A stretch of 64,000 nt of DNA. It comes from Lachnospiraceae bacterium (GTDB taxonomy: Bacteria > Bacillota > Clostridia > Lachnospirales > Lachnospiraceae). Positions 24,137-30,122 of this stretch are shown piece after piece. Both the position numbers and the translations under genes were made by a program. The notes under the pieces were generated by a model. That model did not search any database. It was not told the origin of the DNA and saw only the letters and a program-made list of their open reading frames with translations. The DNA is taken from assembly GCA_009911195.1 (NCBI GenBank), contig QXWV01000115.1, forward strand, positions 1 to 64,000, given 5' to 3'. Numbering within the stretch: position 1 is the stretch's first letter; each line of letters begins with the position of its first letter.

Positions 24137-24646
24137 ATGGATTTTAAAATTATTGCAGTGGATTTCGATGGAACTCTGTGCGAGAATAAGTGGCCGGAAA
24201 TTGGGAAGCCAAATAATGAACTGATTGCTTATCTGAAAGAGCGTCAGGCAGCAGGTGACAAGTTAGTTCTGTGGACTTGCCGTGTCGGAGAGATACTTAA
24301 GAATGTGATCGACTGGGCTGCAGAGCAGGGACTTATATTTGATGCGGTCAATGAGAATCTGCCTGAGGTTCTGGAATGGATGGGTGGTGATAGCAGAAAG
24401 ATATTTGCCAACGAGTACATAGATGACCGAAATTTTACTTTCTTGTCCAAAGCAGATCATTCGGAATTACTGGGCAGGATGGTGGATGTTGTCGAAGACT
24501 GGCTGGAAAAGAAAGGTATTGCTACGGATGATGAAGCTGCCATTAAAGGCGATGATTATGACTATCTTACAGAAGGGTTTGCTGCCGGAATGGGAATATC
24601 GTGCGATTGTACGGAAGAGAAAAGGAGAACTGATATTCATGATTAA
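24137..24646 (+). CDS. HAD-superfamily phosphatase (169 aa)
   Basis: The ATG follows GAGAGGAG. VDFDGTLCEN (about 7-16) is the HAD nucleophile loop, WTCRVGE is motif II, and IFANEYIDDRNF holds the acidic motif IV. The size and start fit the small phage HAD hydrolases, which may dephosphorylate nucleotides or polynucleotide ends. The frame is open upstream to 23915. Confidence 0.75.
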   Translation: MDFKIIAVDFDGTLCENKWPEIGKPNNELIAYLKERQAAGDKLVLWTCRVGEILKNVIDWAAEQGLIFDAVNENLPEVLEWMGGDSRKIFANEYIDDRNFTFLSKADHSELLGRMVDVVEDWLEKKGIATDDEAAIKGDDYDYLTEGFAAGMGISCDCTEEKRRTDIHD

Positions 24647-25025
24647 AATGGAGGGACGACTGCTGAATCTCGGTACTGTTGATTCGTGTGACAGAAAATT
24701 TGCAGAAGATTGTAAGATTACATTTCCAAACAAAGTACCGGTATATTGGAATTTTGATCGGGGCGATCCCCGTTCCGTAATAGGTAATGCAAATATAGTT
24801 CGTGATGATAAAGGACTCGCGTGCAAGGTTAATTTAACTACAGATTTGCTTACAGAAGATGAGTATTATGTGGGCGGTTATTACACTAATGTAAAAAAGC
24901 ATGACGAAAAATCTATTTGCATTATCAATGCTTGTGCATTGCGGTCTATGAGTATTGTGCCCGAACCTGCAGATAAGAATTTAAAAATCAAGAAGGAGGT
25001 GTCCAATGACCAAAAAGGAGTTTGA
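24639..25025 (+). CDS. Conserved phage protein, unknown function (128 aa)
   Basis: The ATG at 24639 follows AAAAGGAG and overlaps the HAD stop. It begins MIKMEGRLLNLGTVDSCDRKF, with VPVYWNFDRGDPRSVIGNANIVRDDKGL and a conserved YVGGYY. The pattern somewhat resembles the beta-barrel of S78 head proteases, but no catalytic residues are evident. The following gene overlaps its end. Confidence 0.6.
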   Translation: MIKMEGRLLNLGTVDSCDRKFAEDCKITFPNKVPVYWNFDRGDPRSVIGNANIVRDDKGLACKVNLTTDLLTEDEYYVGGYYTNVKKHDEKSICIINACALRSMSIVPEPADKNLKIKKEVSNDQKGV

Positions 25026-25200
25026 AAAACTGGATGCCAAATCTAAGAGACGTGCGGCGCAAAAGGCTCTTGCCTGGTTTTGTGTATTAACATCAGTGAG
25101 ATTTCCATTTTTGGATATTGCCAGTAAAGAAGAATCCGAGACGATTAAAGTCATTCTCGGAAAATATATGAATGAAGAATTGGAGGAAAAATCAGTATGA
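25006..25200 (+). CDS. Small phage protein (64 aa)
   Basis: The start follows AAGGAGGTG. It is a basic helical protein (FEKLDAKSKRRAAQKALAWF) with an acidic C-terminus. Its 3' 40 bases are duplicated at 23100. Overlaps on both sides suggest coupled translation. Confidence 0.55.
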   Translation: MTKKEFEKLDAKSKRRAAQKALAWFCVLTSVRFPFLDIASKEESETIKVILGKYMNEELEEKSV

Positions 25201-25409
25201 CTTTTTGGCAGATGGTTATAGCTTTTGTTATCGTTTATCTCTGTGTTTATGCACTGATAGGCAGGATTTGTCAGTGTATTGAACATTGCGCTACCGCAAG
25301 GGCATACTCTAAGTTCCGGGAGAACGGTGTGCTGGTAACGATGGATGCGGTTGAGGCTGGTATCGAGAAATCTAATAAGGAGAAACGAGATGTTGGAGAG
25401 AAAATTTAA
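25197..25409 (+). CDS. Small membrane protein (70 aa)
   Basis: The start overlaps the previous stop and follows TTGGAGG. The N-terminal membrane segment (about 4-24) is followed by a short Cys-containing region and a charged helix. No known family. Confidence 0.55.
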   Translation: MTFWQMVIAFVIVYLCVYALIGRICQCIEHCATARAYSKFRENGVLVTMDAVEAGIEKSNKEKRDVGEKI

Positions 25410-25656
25410 TATTGGAGATAGAATCAGATGTGTTAAAACCGGAGTGATCGGAAAATGCATTAAATTCTATATACCGACTGCCTGTGAAGAACAGACTATG
25501 GTTCTGACGGATGACGGACGAAGGTACCATGCCCCAACCAGATTATGGGAAAAGGTGTTAGCTGTTTCGATCGAGAATGACGTTACAGCCATAAGGAATC
25601 GTTTACTTAAAAGCGTATCGGTTCCAACAGTTTTCTTACAGCGGTTTGGAGGTTAA
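25390..25656 (+). CDS. Small KOW/SH3-like phage protein (88 aa)
   Basis: The ATG at 25390 follows AAGGAG. FNIGDRIRCVKTGVIGKCIKF, then VLTDDGRRYHAPTRLWE, has the pattern of a KOW- or SH3-like beta-barrel. It overlaps the upstream gene by 20 bases. Confidence 0.55.
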   Translation: MLERKFNIGDRIRCVKTGVIGKCIKFYIPTACEEQTMVLTDDGRRYHAPTRLWEKVLAVSIENDVTAIRNRLLKSVSVPTVFLQRFGG

Positions 25657-25658
25657 TT

Positions 25659-25817
25659 ATGTGGCGGAGAGAATTGCTGAAAAATAAGCTCTATGCCATA
25701 GCAATTATATTTCTTGGAGTGTTGTCTGTCCCTATTGAATGGGACGCAACGTTCTTTTTATTTACTTTAGTGGCTGGGCTTACATTATTCTTTTTCAAAG
25801 AAAATTGGATTGGATAG
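25659..25817 (+). CDS. Small membrane protein (52 aa)
   Basis: The start follows TTTGGAGG. It has two hydrophobic spans (about 12-25 and 30-46) with a Pro-containing turn and a basic N-terminus, so the ends are likely in the cytoplasm. A TTATATTT lies in codons 15-18. Confidence 0.55.
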   Translation: MWRRELLKNKLYAIAIIFLGVLSVPIEWDATFFLFTLVAGLTLFFFKENWIG

Positions 25818-25828
25818 GAGGCAGTTTT

Positions 25829-26191
25829 ATGGGACGTGCGGAAATTCGGCGGGCAATGAAAAATGAGAAGAAAGCAAAGACCGCCACCTATAACCTGACC
25901 AAGGCACAGTTGGATGCTATGGTGCGGGAACAAATCAAAAATGAGCTGGTGAAAATTCGGCAGCAGGCTACAGATGATGCTGTCAATACAGCTATGATAT
26001 TATTGCTGACGCTGCCATTAGAGGTTCTGATGGATCACTACTGGCCGAAATCCTATGCGAAACGCATTCCGGAGTTTACTCAGCATGTTCTGGAATATTA
26101 CGAAAGATGGCAGAACGGTGAGTTGGATATGGAAAAGCTAAAAAAAGATTTGTGGAATTATGGTGGAGTTCGGCTGGAAGAAGGAGGTTAA
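25829..26191 (+). CDS. Conserved phage protein (120 aa)
   Basis: The ATG follows TAGGAGGC. A basic N-terminus (MGRAEIRRAMKNEKKAKTA) precedes a long helix, a hydrophobic stretch around residues 50-64, and a helical C-terminus. The family recurs in Clostridia prophages; role unknown. Confidence 0.6.
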   Translation: MGRAEIRRAMKNEKKAKTATYNLTKAQLDAMVREQIKNELVKIRQQATDDAVNTAMILLLTLPLEVLMDHYWPKSYAKRIPEFTQHVLEYYERWQNGELDMEKLKKDLWNYGGVRLEEGG

Positions 26192-26194
26192 ACA

Positions 26195-26329
26195 GTGATT
26201 AAAATGATATTTGGAGTTGCTTCATTCCTCATCGGCTTAACAGCAGTGATAGCTGCAAAGGCTATTAAGTCGTGTGCTGTTTGGATGGACAACTCGTTCC
26301 GATGGGGAGGTAGAGATGGAAATGGCTAA
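26195..26329 (+). CDS. Small membrane peptide (44 aa), GTG start
   Basis: The GTG at 26195 follows AAGGAGG. A single hydrophobic span covers about residues 4-25, followed by a short polar tail. It overlaps the next gene. Confidence 0.5.
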   Translation: MIKMIFGVASFLIGLTAVIAAKAIKSCAVWMDNSFRWGGRDGNG

Positions 26330-26522
26330 TAATGATTTACGAAAGAATGCTTCTGGATATTCTGATCCGACGGCGTACAAAGCAATCACAAGCGCCGATG
26401 CAGATGACGAAAGATTTCACAAGCTGCTGAATACTATTTTCACAATTTGCGAGCTCTCAGGGTTTCACTTGGAAGAGCGGATTGTCCTGAAAGATTTACA
26501 GACAGGAAAGGTTTGGAGGTGA
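26316..26522 (+). CDS. Small soluble phage protein (68 aa)
   Basis: The ATG at 26316 follows GGGGAGGTAG. The C-terminal part, FTICELSGFHLEERIVLKDLQTGKVWR, is a pattern found in many Clostridia prophages. Function unknown. Confidence 0.6.
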   Translation: MEMANNDLRKNASGYSDPTAYKAITSADADDERFHKLLNTIFTICELSGFHLEERIVLKDLQTGKVWR

Positions 26523-26527
26523 ACATT

Positions 26528-26779
26528 ATGACAATCGAAGAAACTATTGAGCGTGTGATGCATGTTTGGGAACAGCTGAGGGGTAAAGTGATTAAACTCA
26601 GAACGGCTATTCAGAAAATTTTTCATGACGTTTTTGGTCAGAAGGAAGTTTCTCTGGAGCTCCCCAAGAACGCTGCTACCAGGAAGAGACGGTATCATCG
26701 GAAAGAAAAACCGTCCGTACAATACCGCTACATACCTACTGCCAGGAGAAATTTGCCGTATATGAGGCGATCTTATTAA
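26528..26779 (+). CDS. Small basic phage protein (83 aa)
   Basis: The ATG follows TTGGAGGTG. The first half is helical. The second half is strongly basic (RKRRYHRKEK, then RRNLPYMRRSY) and may bind nucleic acid. It lies directly before the iteron region. Confidence 0.55.
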   Translation: MTIEETIERVMHVWEQLRGKVIKLRTAIQKIFHDVFGQKEVSLELPKNAATRKRRYHRKEKPSVQYRYIPTARRNLPYMRRSY

Positions 26780-26788
26780 GCAAATCCA

Positions 26789-27070
26789 TGCCCACTTTTG
26801 TTTTTGGCTGCCCACTTTTTGGAGCAGTTTGGAAGAGTTGGGGGAATGCTACGGACGAAAATTGGTGGAATTTGGGTAAAAATGGTCAATTTTCTGCCCA
26901 TTTGCCCACTTTCTGCCCACTTTTGAAAACCTGATTTGGTCACTAAAAACCCAGTATTTATGCGGGTTTGCGGGCTCAAAGCCCATTTGCCCACCCTTTT
27001 TCTTAACTAATTGTGATAAAAAGTTTAAATATATATATAGGTTGTGAAAAAAGGTGGGAAAGTGGGCAGA
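26789..27070 (+). repeat. Iteron-like repeats with an AT-rich stretch; candidate replication origin
   Basis: The unit TGCCCACTTT recurs, with small changes, at 26789, 26809, 26895, 26903, 26914, 26980 and 26988 in direct orientation. An inverted copy (AAAGTGGGCA) lies at 27059-27068. Between the direct and inverted copies is an AT-rich tract, TTTAAATATATATATAG (27024-27040). This matches an iteron plus unwinding-element origin, though the same sequence could be an operator. No gene is seen in 26780-27089. Confidence 0.6.
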
Positions 27071-27089
27071 GCGAGAGAAAGGAGGCTTT

Positions 27090-27272
27090 ATGAAAAAGAA
27101 GAACGCATGGTCCGAGATTTATGAAAGCTTTCAGTCAATCTATCCGAATTTGAAGAAAGGAGCCGTCGGATATTGTCCGTATGATTATATGTCGATTCTG
27201 GTATATTTTCCGGATGGGCTGCGTATGGTATATAATGAGGCCGAAAGACGAGCTAGGTTTGTCACAGCATGA
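27090..27272 (+). CDS. Small phage protein (60 aa)
   Basis: The ATG at 27090 follows AAAGGAGG. The protein is soluble with aromatic motifs (WSEIYESFQSIYPNL and YDYMSILVYFPDGLRMVY). It resembles a single small beta-hairpin module of unknown role. It lies between the iterons and the structured RNA. Confidence 0.55.
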   Translation: MKKKNAWSEIYESFQSIYPNLKKGAVGYCPYDYMSILVYFPDGLRMVYNEAERRARFVTA

Positions 27273-27312
27273 GCAGAATTTTGAGAATGATATTTCTTTT
27301 TTGCCGTGTATG

Positions 27313-27321
27313 TGGTATACT
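27313..27321 (+). promoter_or_regulatory. Extended -10 promoter of the rod RNA
   Basis: TGGTATACT (TG-n plus TATACT) lies 6 bases before the first stem of the RNA. No clear -35 is present. Confidence 0.55.
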
Positions 27322-27326
27322 TGAAC

Positions 27327-27490
27327 TGCGACACAGCTTAATATTTATTTGCTAATAGGGAGAATACTTTGTTAAAAAAGTGTTATCTCTCTTTACTTAT
27401 ACCCTATTAGCAGAGTTAAGGTTGTGTCGCAGCAATAGGGAGAACACTTTTTAGGTGCGTCTTCTTATTGCGAGGGCGCACTTTTTATTT
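27327..27490 (+). ncRNA. Rod-shaped structured RNA with its own terminator
   Basis: Three nested stems are seen: TGCGACACA with TGTGTCGCA (27327-27335/27423-27431), GCTAATAGGG with CCCTATTAGC (27351-27360/27402-27411), and AATACTTT with AAAGTGTT (27363-27370/27377-27384). A partial repeat, CAATAGGGAGAACACTTTTT, follows. A strong terminator (GTGCGTC with GGCGCAC, then TTTTTATTTT) ends the unit at 27490. No ORF of useful length lies inside. The overall shape is like 6S RNA, but the sequence is not recognised. Confidence 0.65.
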
Positions 27491-27511
27491 TGTGTCAACA
27501 TAGGACAACTT

Positions 27512-27544
27512 CGTGAAGAATACAAGCTCTATTATGGAGAACGG
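27512..27544 (+). promoter_or_regulatory. Start-associated element, copy 14 (distant)
   Basis: CGTGAAGAATACA is followed after 22 bases by ATGGAGAA. No ORF follows directly. It lies between the rod RNA and the gene at 27646 and may drive either an untranslated leader or that gene. Confidence 0.5.
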
Positions 27545-27603
27545 TACTTCCTCTTACCAGAGCGAATTCTCTACGGTTGAGGCTTAGGGTTGTGTGGCAA
27601 CAA

Positions 27604-27633
27604 TGAGGGAGTACATGTTCTCTCTATTTTTTT
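27604..27633 (+). terminator. Terminator-like hairpin before the gene at 27646
   Basis: GAGGGAGTACATGTTCTCTC folds on itself and is followed by ATTTTTTT. With the preceding GTTGTGTGGCAACAATG it repeats the 3' part of the rod RNA. It could attenuate the gene that follows 13 bases later. Confidence 0.5.
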
Positions 27634-27645
27634 GGAGGTAGCAAG

Positions 27646-28686
27646 ATGGATAATATTGCCGTAAGCGGAAACTTTGAAATTACGCCATGTGAACAAATAG
27701 CAGATATTGAAAGTAAGACCGGATTTAAGAAACTGGCACTTACCTCAGCTCAGAAAATTCAGATGGGAGGATTAACACAACAGTTTCCGGCAGTAATGGC
27801 AACGGGGGCTTTGAGCGGCTGTTATATGGTACAATTTCCGGATGGTCTGCCACATGTATTAGCTCAACTAAAGCAAGGCGGATTCAGCACCATAGTCAAA
27901 GGCGAGAATGGGCGGATTGCAGGAACTGCTTCTTTATATCCCGTCGAAGCACAGGCAGCCGTTCTTGGAGCGTTCAATGCCATGTCGATAGTATCTGGCC
28001 AGTATTTTCTTGCACAGATTAACAGCGAACTTAAAACGATGAACCAGAACATTGACAAAATTCTGGAGTTCCTTTACGGTGATAAGAAAGCGGAACTTAT
28101 ATCCGAAGTTAGCTTTGTGAAATCTGCCTACCAAAATTACAGTTCAATTATGGAGCATGAGCACCAGCGGTTTGCCACCCTTGTCAGTTTACAGGAAGCA
28201 AAGAAAGTTGCAATGAAAGATATTGAGTTTTATATGTCGGATCTGGATTCCACTGTCAATACTAAAAGTGGTTCCGATATTGTAGCTTGGACTGACAAGA
28301 TATTTCAGATTAAGGACTGCTTAGAGCTTTCTATACAGCTTTATTCCATGAGCAGTCTGTTAGAAATCTACTATTCACAGAATTACGATGCCAATTATAT
28401 TTCAAATGTCGAGGAAGAATCCGTTATCTACATCGGTAAATGTGAGAAGCGCATGTTAAGCAGTTTCAGTAAATTGAGCACGCATATTCAGAATTTTAAA
28501 GAGGGTCCTCTAAAAAAGGTTGATAAGCCGGCTCTTGAAAAGAAAGTTAATCTGGTGGTGGATTCATTCAGCAGAGGTACAGAATCTGAGATGCTCAAAT
28601 CGATTCGTTCTGTTCTGCACGCTTCGGAAGCAAAAGCAGAGTACTATGTGAACAGCAATGGTGATTTATATTTGAGAACTGCATAA
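27646..28686 (+). CDS. Unrecognised 346-aa protein, separate transcription unit
   Basis: The ATG follows TTGGAGG. No family is recognised. The first 100 residues are Gly/Gln-rich. A moderately hydrophobic stretch (about 105-125, AQAAVLGAFNAMSIVSGQYF) is followed by a long helical domain with likely coiled coil (130-200) and a helical C-terminus. It stands alone between its own leader/terminator and the next cassette, like a moron. A superinfection or host-interaction role is possible but unsupported. Confidence 0.6.
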   Translation: MDNIAVSGNFEITPCEQIADIESKTGFKKLALTSAQKIQMGGLTQQFPAVMATGALSGCYMVQFPDGLPHVLAQLKQGGFSTIVKGENGRIAGTASLYPVEAQAAVLGAFNAMSIVSGQYFLAQINSELKTMNQNIDKILEFLYGDKKAELISEVSFVKSAYQNYSSIMEHEHQRFATLVSLQEAKKVAMKDIEFYMSDLDSTVNTKSGSDIVAWTDKIFQIKDCLELSIQLYSMSSLLEIYYSQNYDANYISNVEEESVIYIGKCEKRMLSSFSKLSTHIQNFKEGPLKKVDKPALEKKVNLVVDSFSRGTESEMLKSIRSVLHASEAKAEYYVNSNGDLYLRTA

Positions 28687-28703
28687 AGATGGTACATGCC
28701 CTA

Positions 28704-28756
28704 CGTGCATTTTACAAGGTGTTTTATGAAAGGAGAGGATAAAAAGCTTTTTGTCT
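28704..28756 (+). promoter_or_regulatory. Start-associated element, copy 15, followed by a hairpin
   Basis: CGTGCATTTTACA is followed after 22 bases by ATGAAAGGAGAG. A hairpin (about 28731-28756, AGAGGATAAAAAG with CTTTTTGTCTCT) follows at once. The only frame is 25 codons, so this may be a short RNA unit. Confidence 0.5.
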
Positions 28757-28817
28757 CTTCGGTTCAATTTGGAAGTGGGGCAGCCCTATTTCCTGATTAC
28801 TGAAAGGAGATAAAAAA

Positions 28818-29126
28818 ATGACAAGAAGAAAAAGCGAGTATGAAGTTATTTATGGAGGCATCAGTAAAAGATTCTCAGATCCAACAGAAAGATATGAAGA
28901 CATCTATGATGAGGATGGAGATGCCGTTATTTGTGATTTATGCGGCGGAGAAATGAAATGGAAAGATAATGAGTGTGTATGCCCTGAGTGCGGGCAGCGG
29001 ATGGATCGAGAAACATTTTTCAATTATATCGGAGCGGAGCCTCCTGGTCCGGAATGTGCCGGATGCGAAAATATTTATCCGGGATGCGTAATCTGTCCTT
29101 ATGGTTACGTCGAGGATGAAGAATAA
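28818..29126 (+). CDS. Zinc-ribbon protein (102 aa)
   Basis: The start follows GAAAGGAG. The core, CDLCGGEMKWKDNECVCPECG, has four Cys spaced for a zinc ribbon (about 40-60). A second Cys group (CAGCENIYPGCVICPYG) closes the protein. It is acidic and likely a regulatory or adaptor protein. Function unknown. Confidence 0.65.
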   Translation: MTRRKSEYEVIYGGISKRFSDPTERYEDIYDEDGDAVICDLCGGEMKWKDNECVCPECGQRMDRETFFNYIGAEPPGPECAGCENIYPGCVICPYGYVEDEE

Positions 29127-29140
29127 CATACTACGGATTT

Positions 29141-29169
29141 GAGTCGCATACAGCGGCTCTTTTCTTTTG
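29141..29169 (+). terminator. Rho-independent terminator
   Basis: GAGTCGC (29141-29147) and GCGGCTC (29153-29159) pair around ATACA, followed by TTTTCTTTT. Confidence 0.75.
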
Positions 29170-29183
29170 CTATTTTTTTTGCC

Positions 29184-29216
29184 CGCGAAAAAAACATACC
29201 CTTTTATGAAGAGAGA
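29184..29216 (+). promoter_or_regulatory. Start-associated element, copy 16, without an ORF
   Basis: CGCGAAAAAAACA is followed after 22 bases by ATGAAGAG, and then directly by a long hairpin terminator. The possible product is a RNA of about 50 bases. Confidence 0.55.
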
Positions 29217-29256
29217 AGAATAAAAGCGCCATTTTAGCTTTTACTTTCTCTTTTTT
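29211..29256 (+). terminator. Hairpin terminator of a mini-unit
   Basis: GAGAAGAATAAAAGC pairs with GCTTTTACTTTCTC around GCCATTTTA, followed by TTTTTTATTTT. Confidence 0.65.
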
Positions 29257-29288
29257 ATTTTCAGAAAAAAACGAGAGGAGGTTTCCCT

Positions 29289-29591
29289 ATGGCTGGGACA
29301 AAGTTGGAACGAGACTTCCAAGCAAATCTTATAAGAGAATTGAAAAAACTGTTTGTAGGTTGCATTGTAACCAAACTGGATGCCAGTCATATTCAGGGGA
29401 TACCAGACCTCTTGATTCTGTATAAAGATAAATGGGCCACCTTGGAATGTAAGAAATCTGCTAGGGCTAAAAAACAGCCAAACCAAGAGTATTACGTCGG
29501 ACTGATGAACAAGATGTCTTTTTCAAGATTCATCTGTCCAGAGAACAAGGAGGAAGTATTGTATGATCTTCAACAAGCATTTAAACTTTGA
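29289..29591 (+). CDS. VRR-NUC domain nuclease (100 aa)
   Basis: The start follows GAGGAGG. KLDASHIQGIPDLLILYKDKWATLECKKS contains the G-[I/V]-PD catalytic Asp and the E-x-K of the VRR-NUC fold. The size is that of the stand-alone phage form, thought to be a structure-specific or nicking nuclease. It overlaps the next nuclease gene by 29 bases. Confidence 0.85.
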   Translation: MAGTKLERDFQANLIRELKKLFVGCIVTKLDASHIQGIPDLLILYKDKWATLECKKSARAKKQPNQEYYVGLMNKMSFSRFICPENKEEVLYDLQQAFKL

Positions 29592-30120
29592 AGGGCAGCA
29601 CGCCTTTCTCGGCGCAAGCAAGTACCACTGGATCAATTACAGTGAAGATAAAGTTGCGGAATCCTACAGCAGATTTTTAGCGACACAGAAAGGAACACAG
29701 CTTCACGAATTTGCAGCTCAATGTATCCGGCTTGGCCAGAAATTACCGAAGTCGAAGAAGACACTGAACGCATTTGTCAATGATGCTATAGGTTTCAAAA
29801 TGACGCCGGAACAAATTTTGTTTTATTCAGATAATTGCTTCGGCACAGCAGATGCAATCGTTTTTCGTGATGAACTTCTGAGAATACATGATTTAAAAAC
29901 AGGAGCTATTCCCGCCCACATGGAGCAGTTAGAAGTATATGCTGCTCTTTTTTGTTTGGAATACAAAGTCAAACCGGCAGATATTCGTATGGAGCTCCGT
30001 CTGTATCAGTCGGATGATATTTTGGTTGGTAATCCAACCGTAGAGGATATTGCACCGATCATGGATAAAATCATCACGTTTGACAGAATTATCAACAAAA
30101 TTAAAGAACAGGAGGAGTAA
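29563..30120 (+). CDS. PD-(D/E)XK nuclease, Cas4/RecB-like (185 aa)
   Basis: The start follows AAGGAGGAAG inside the VRR-NUC gene. GTADAIVF then LLRIHDLKTG gives the D and the D-x-K, preceded by an H in GTQLHEFAAQC and followed by HMEQLEVYAALF, the QxxxY motif of RecB/Cas4. The family is often a partner in phage recombination. It lacks obvious Fe-S cysteines. It contains the first TCAAAATG octamer (29795). Confidence 0.8.
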   Translation: MIFNKHLNFEGQHAFLGASKYHWINYSEDKVAESYSRFLATQKGTQLHEFAAQCIRLGQKLPKSKKTLNAFVNDAIGFKMTPEQILFYSDNCFGTADAIVFRDELLRIHDLKTGAIPAHMEQLEVYAALFCLEYKVKPADIRMELRLYQSDDILVGNPTVEDIAPIMDKIITFDRIINKIKEQEE

Positions 30121-30122
30121 GC

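Noticed and set aside
26776-26994. Minus-strand frame rich in KWA
   Set aside because: It is produced by the TGCCCACTTT repeats read in reverse. No start context.
27347-27640. Type III toxin-antitoxin (ToxIN-like) locus
   Set aside because: Repeats followed by a terminator and a gene recall toxI-toxN, but the repeats are irregular and the 346-residue protein does not resemble ToxN.
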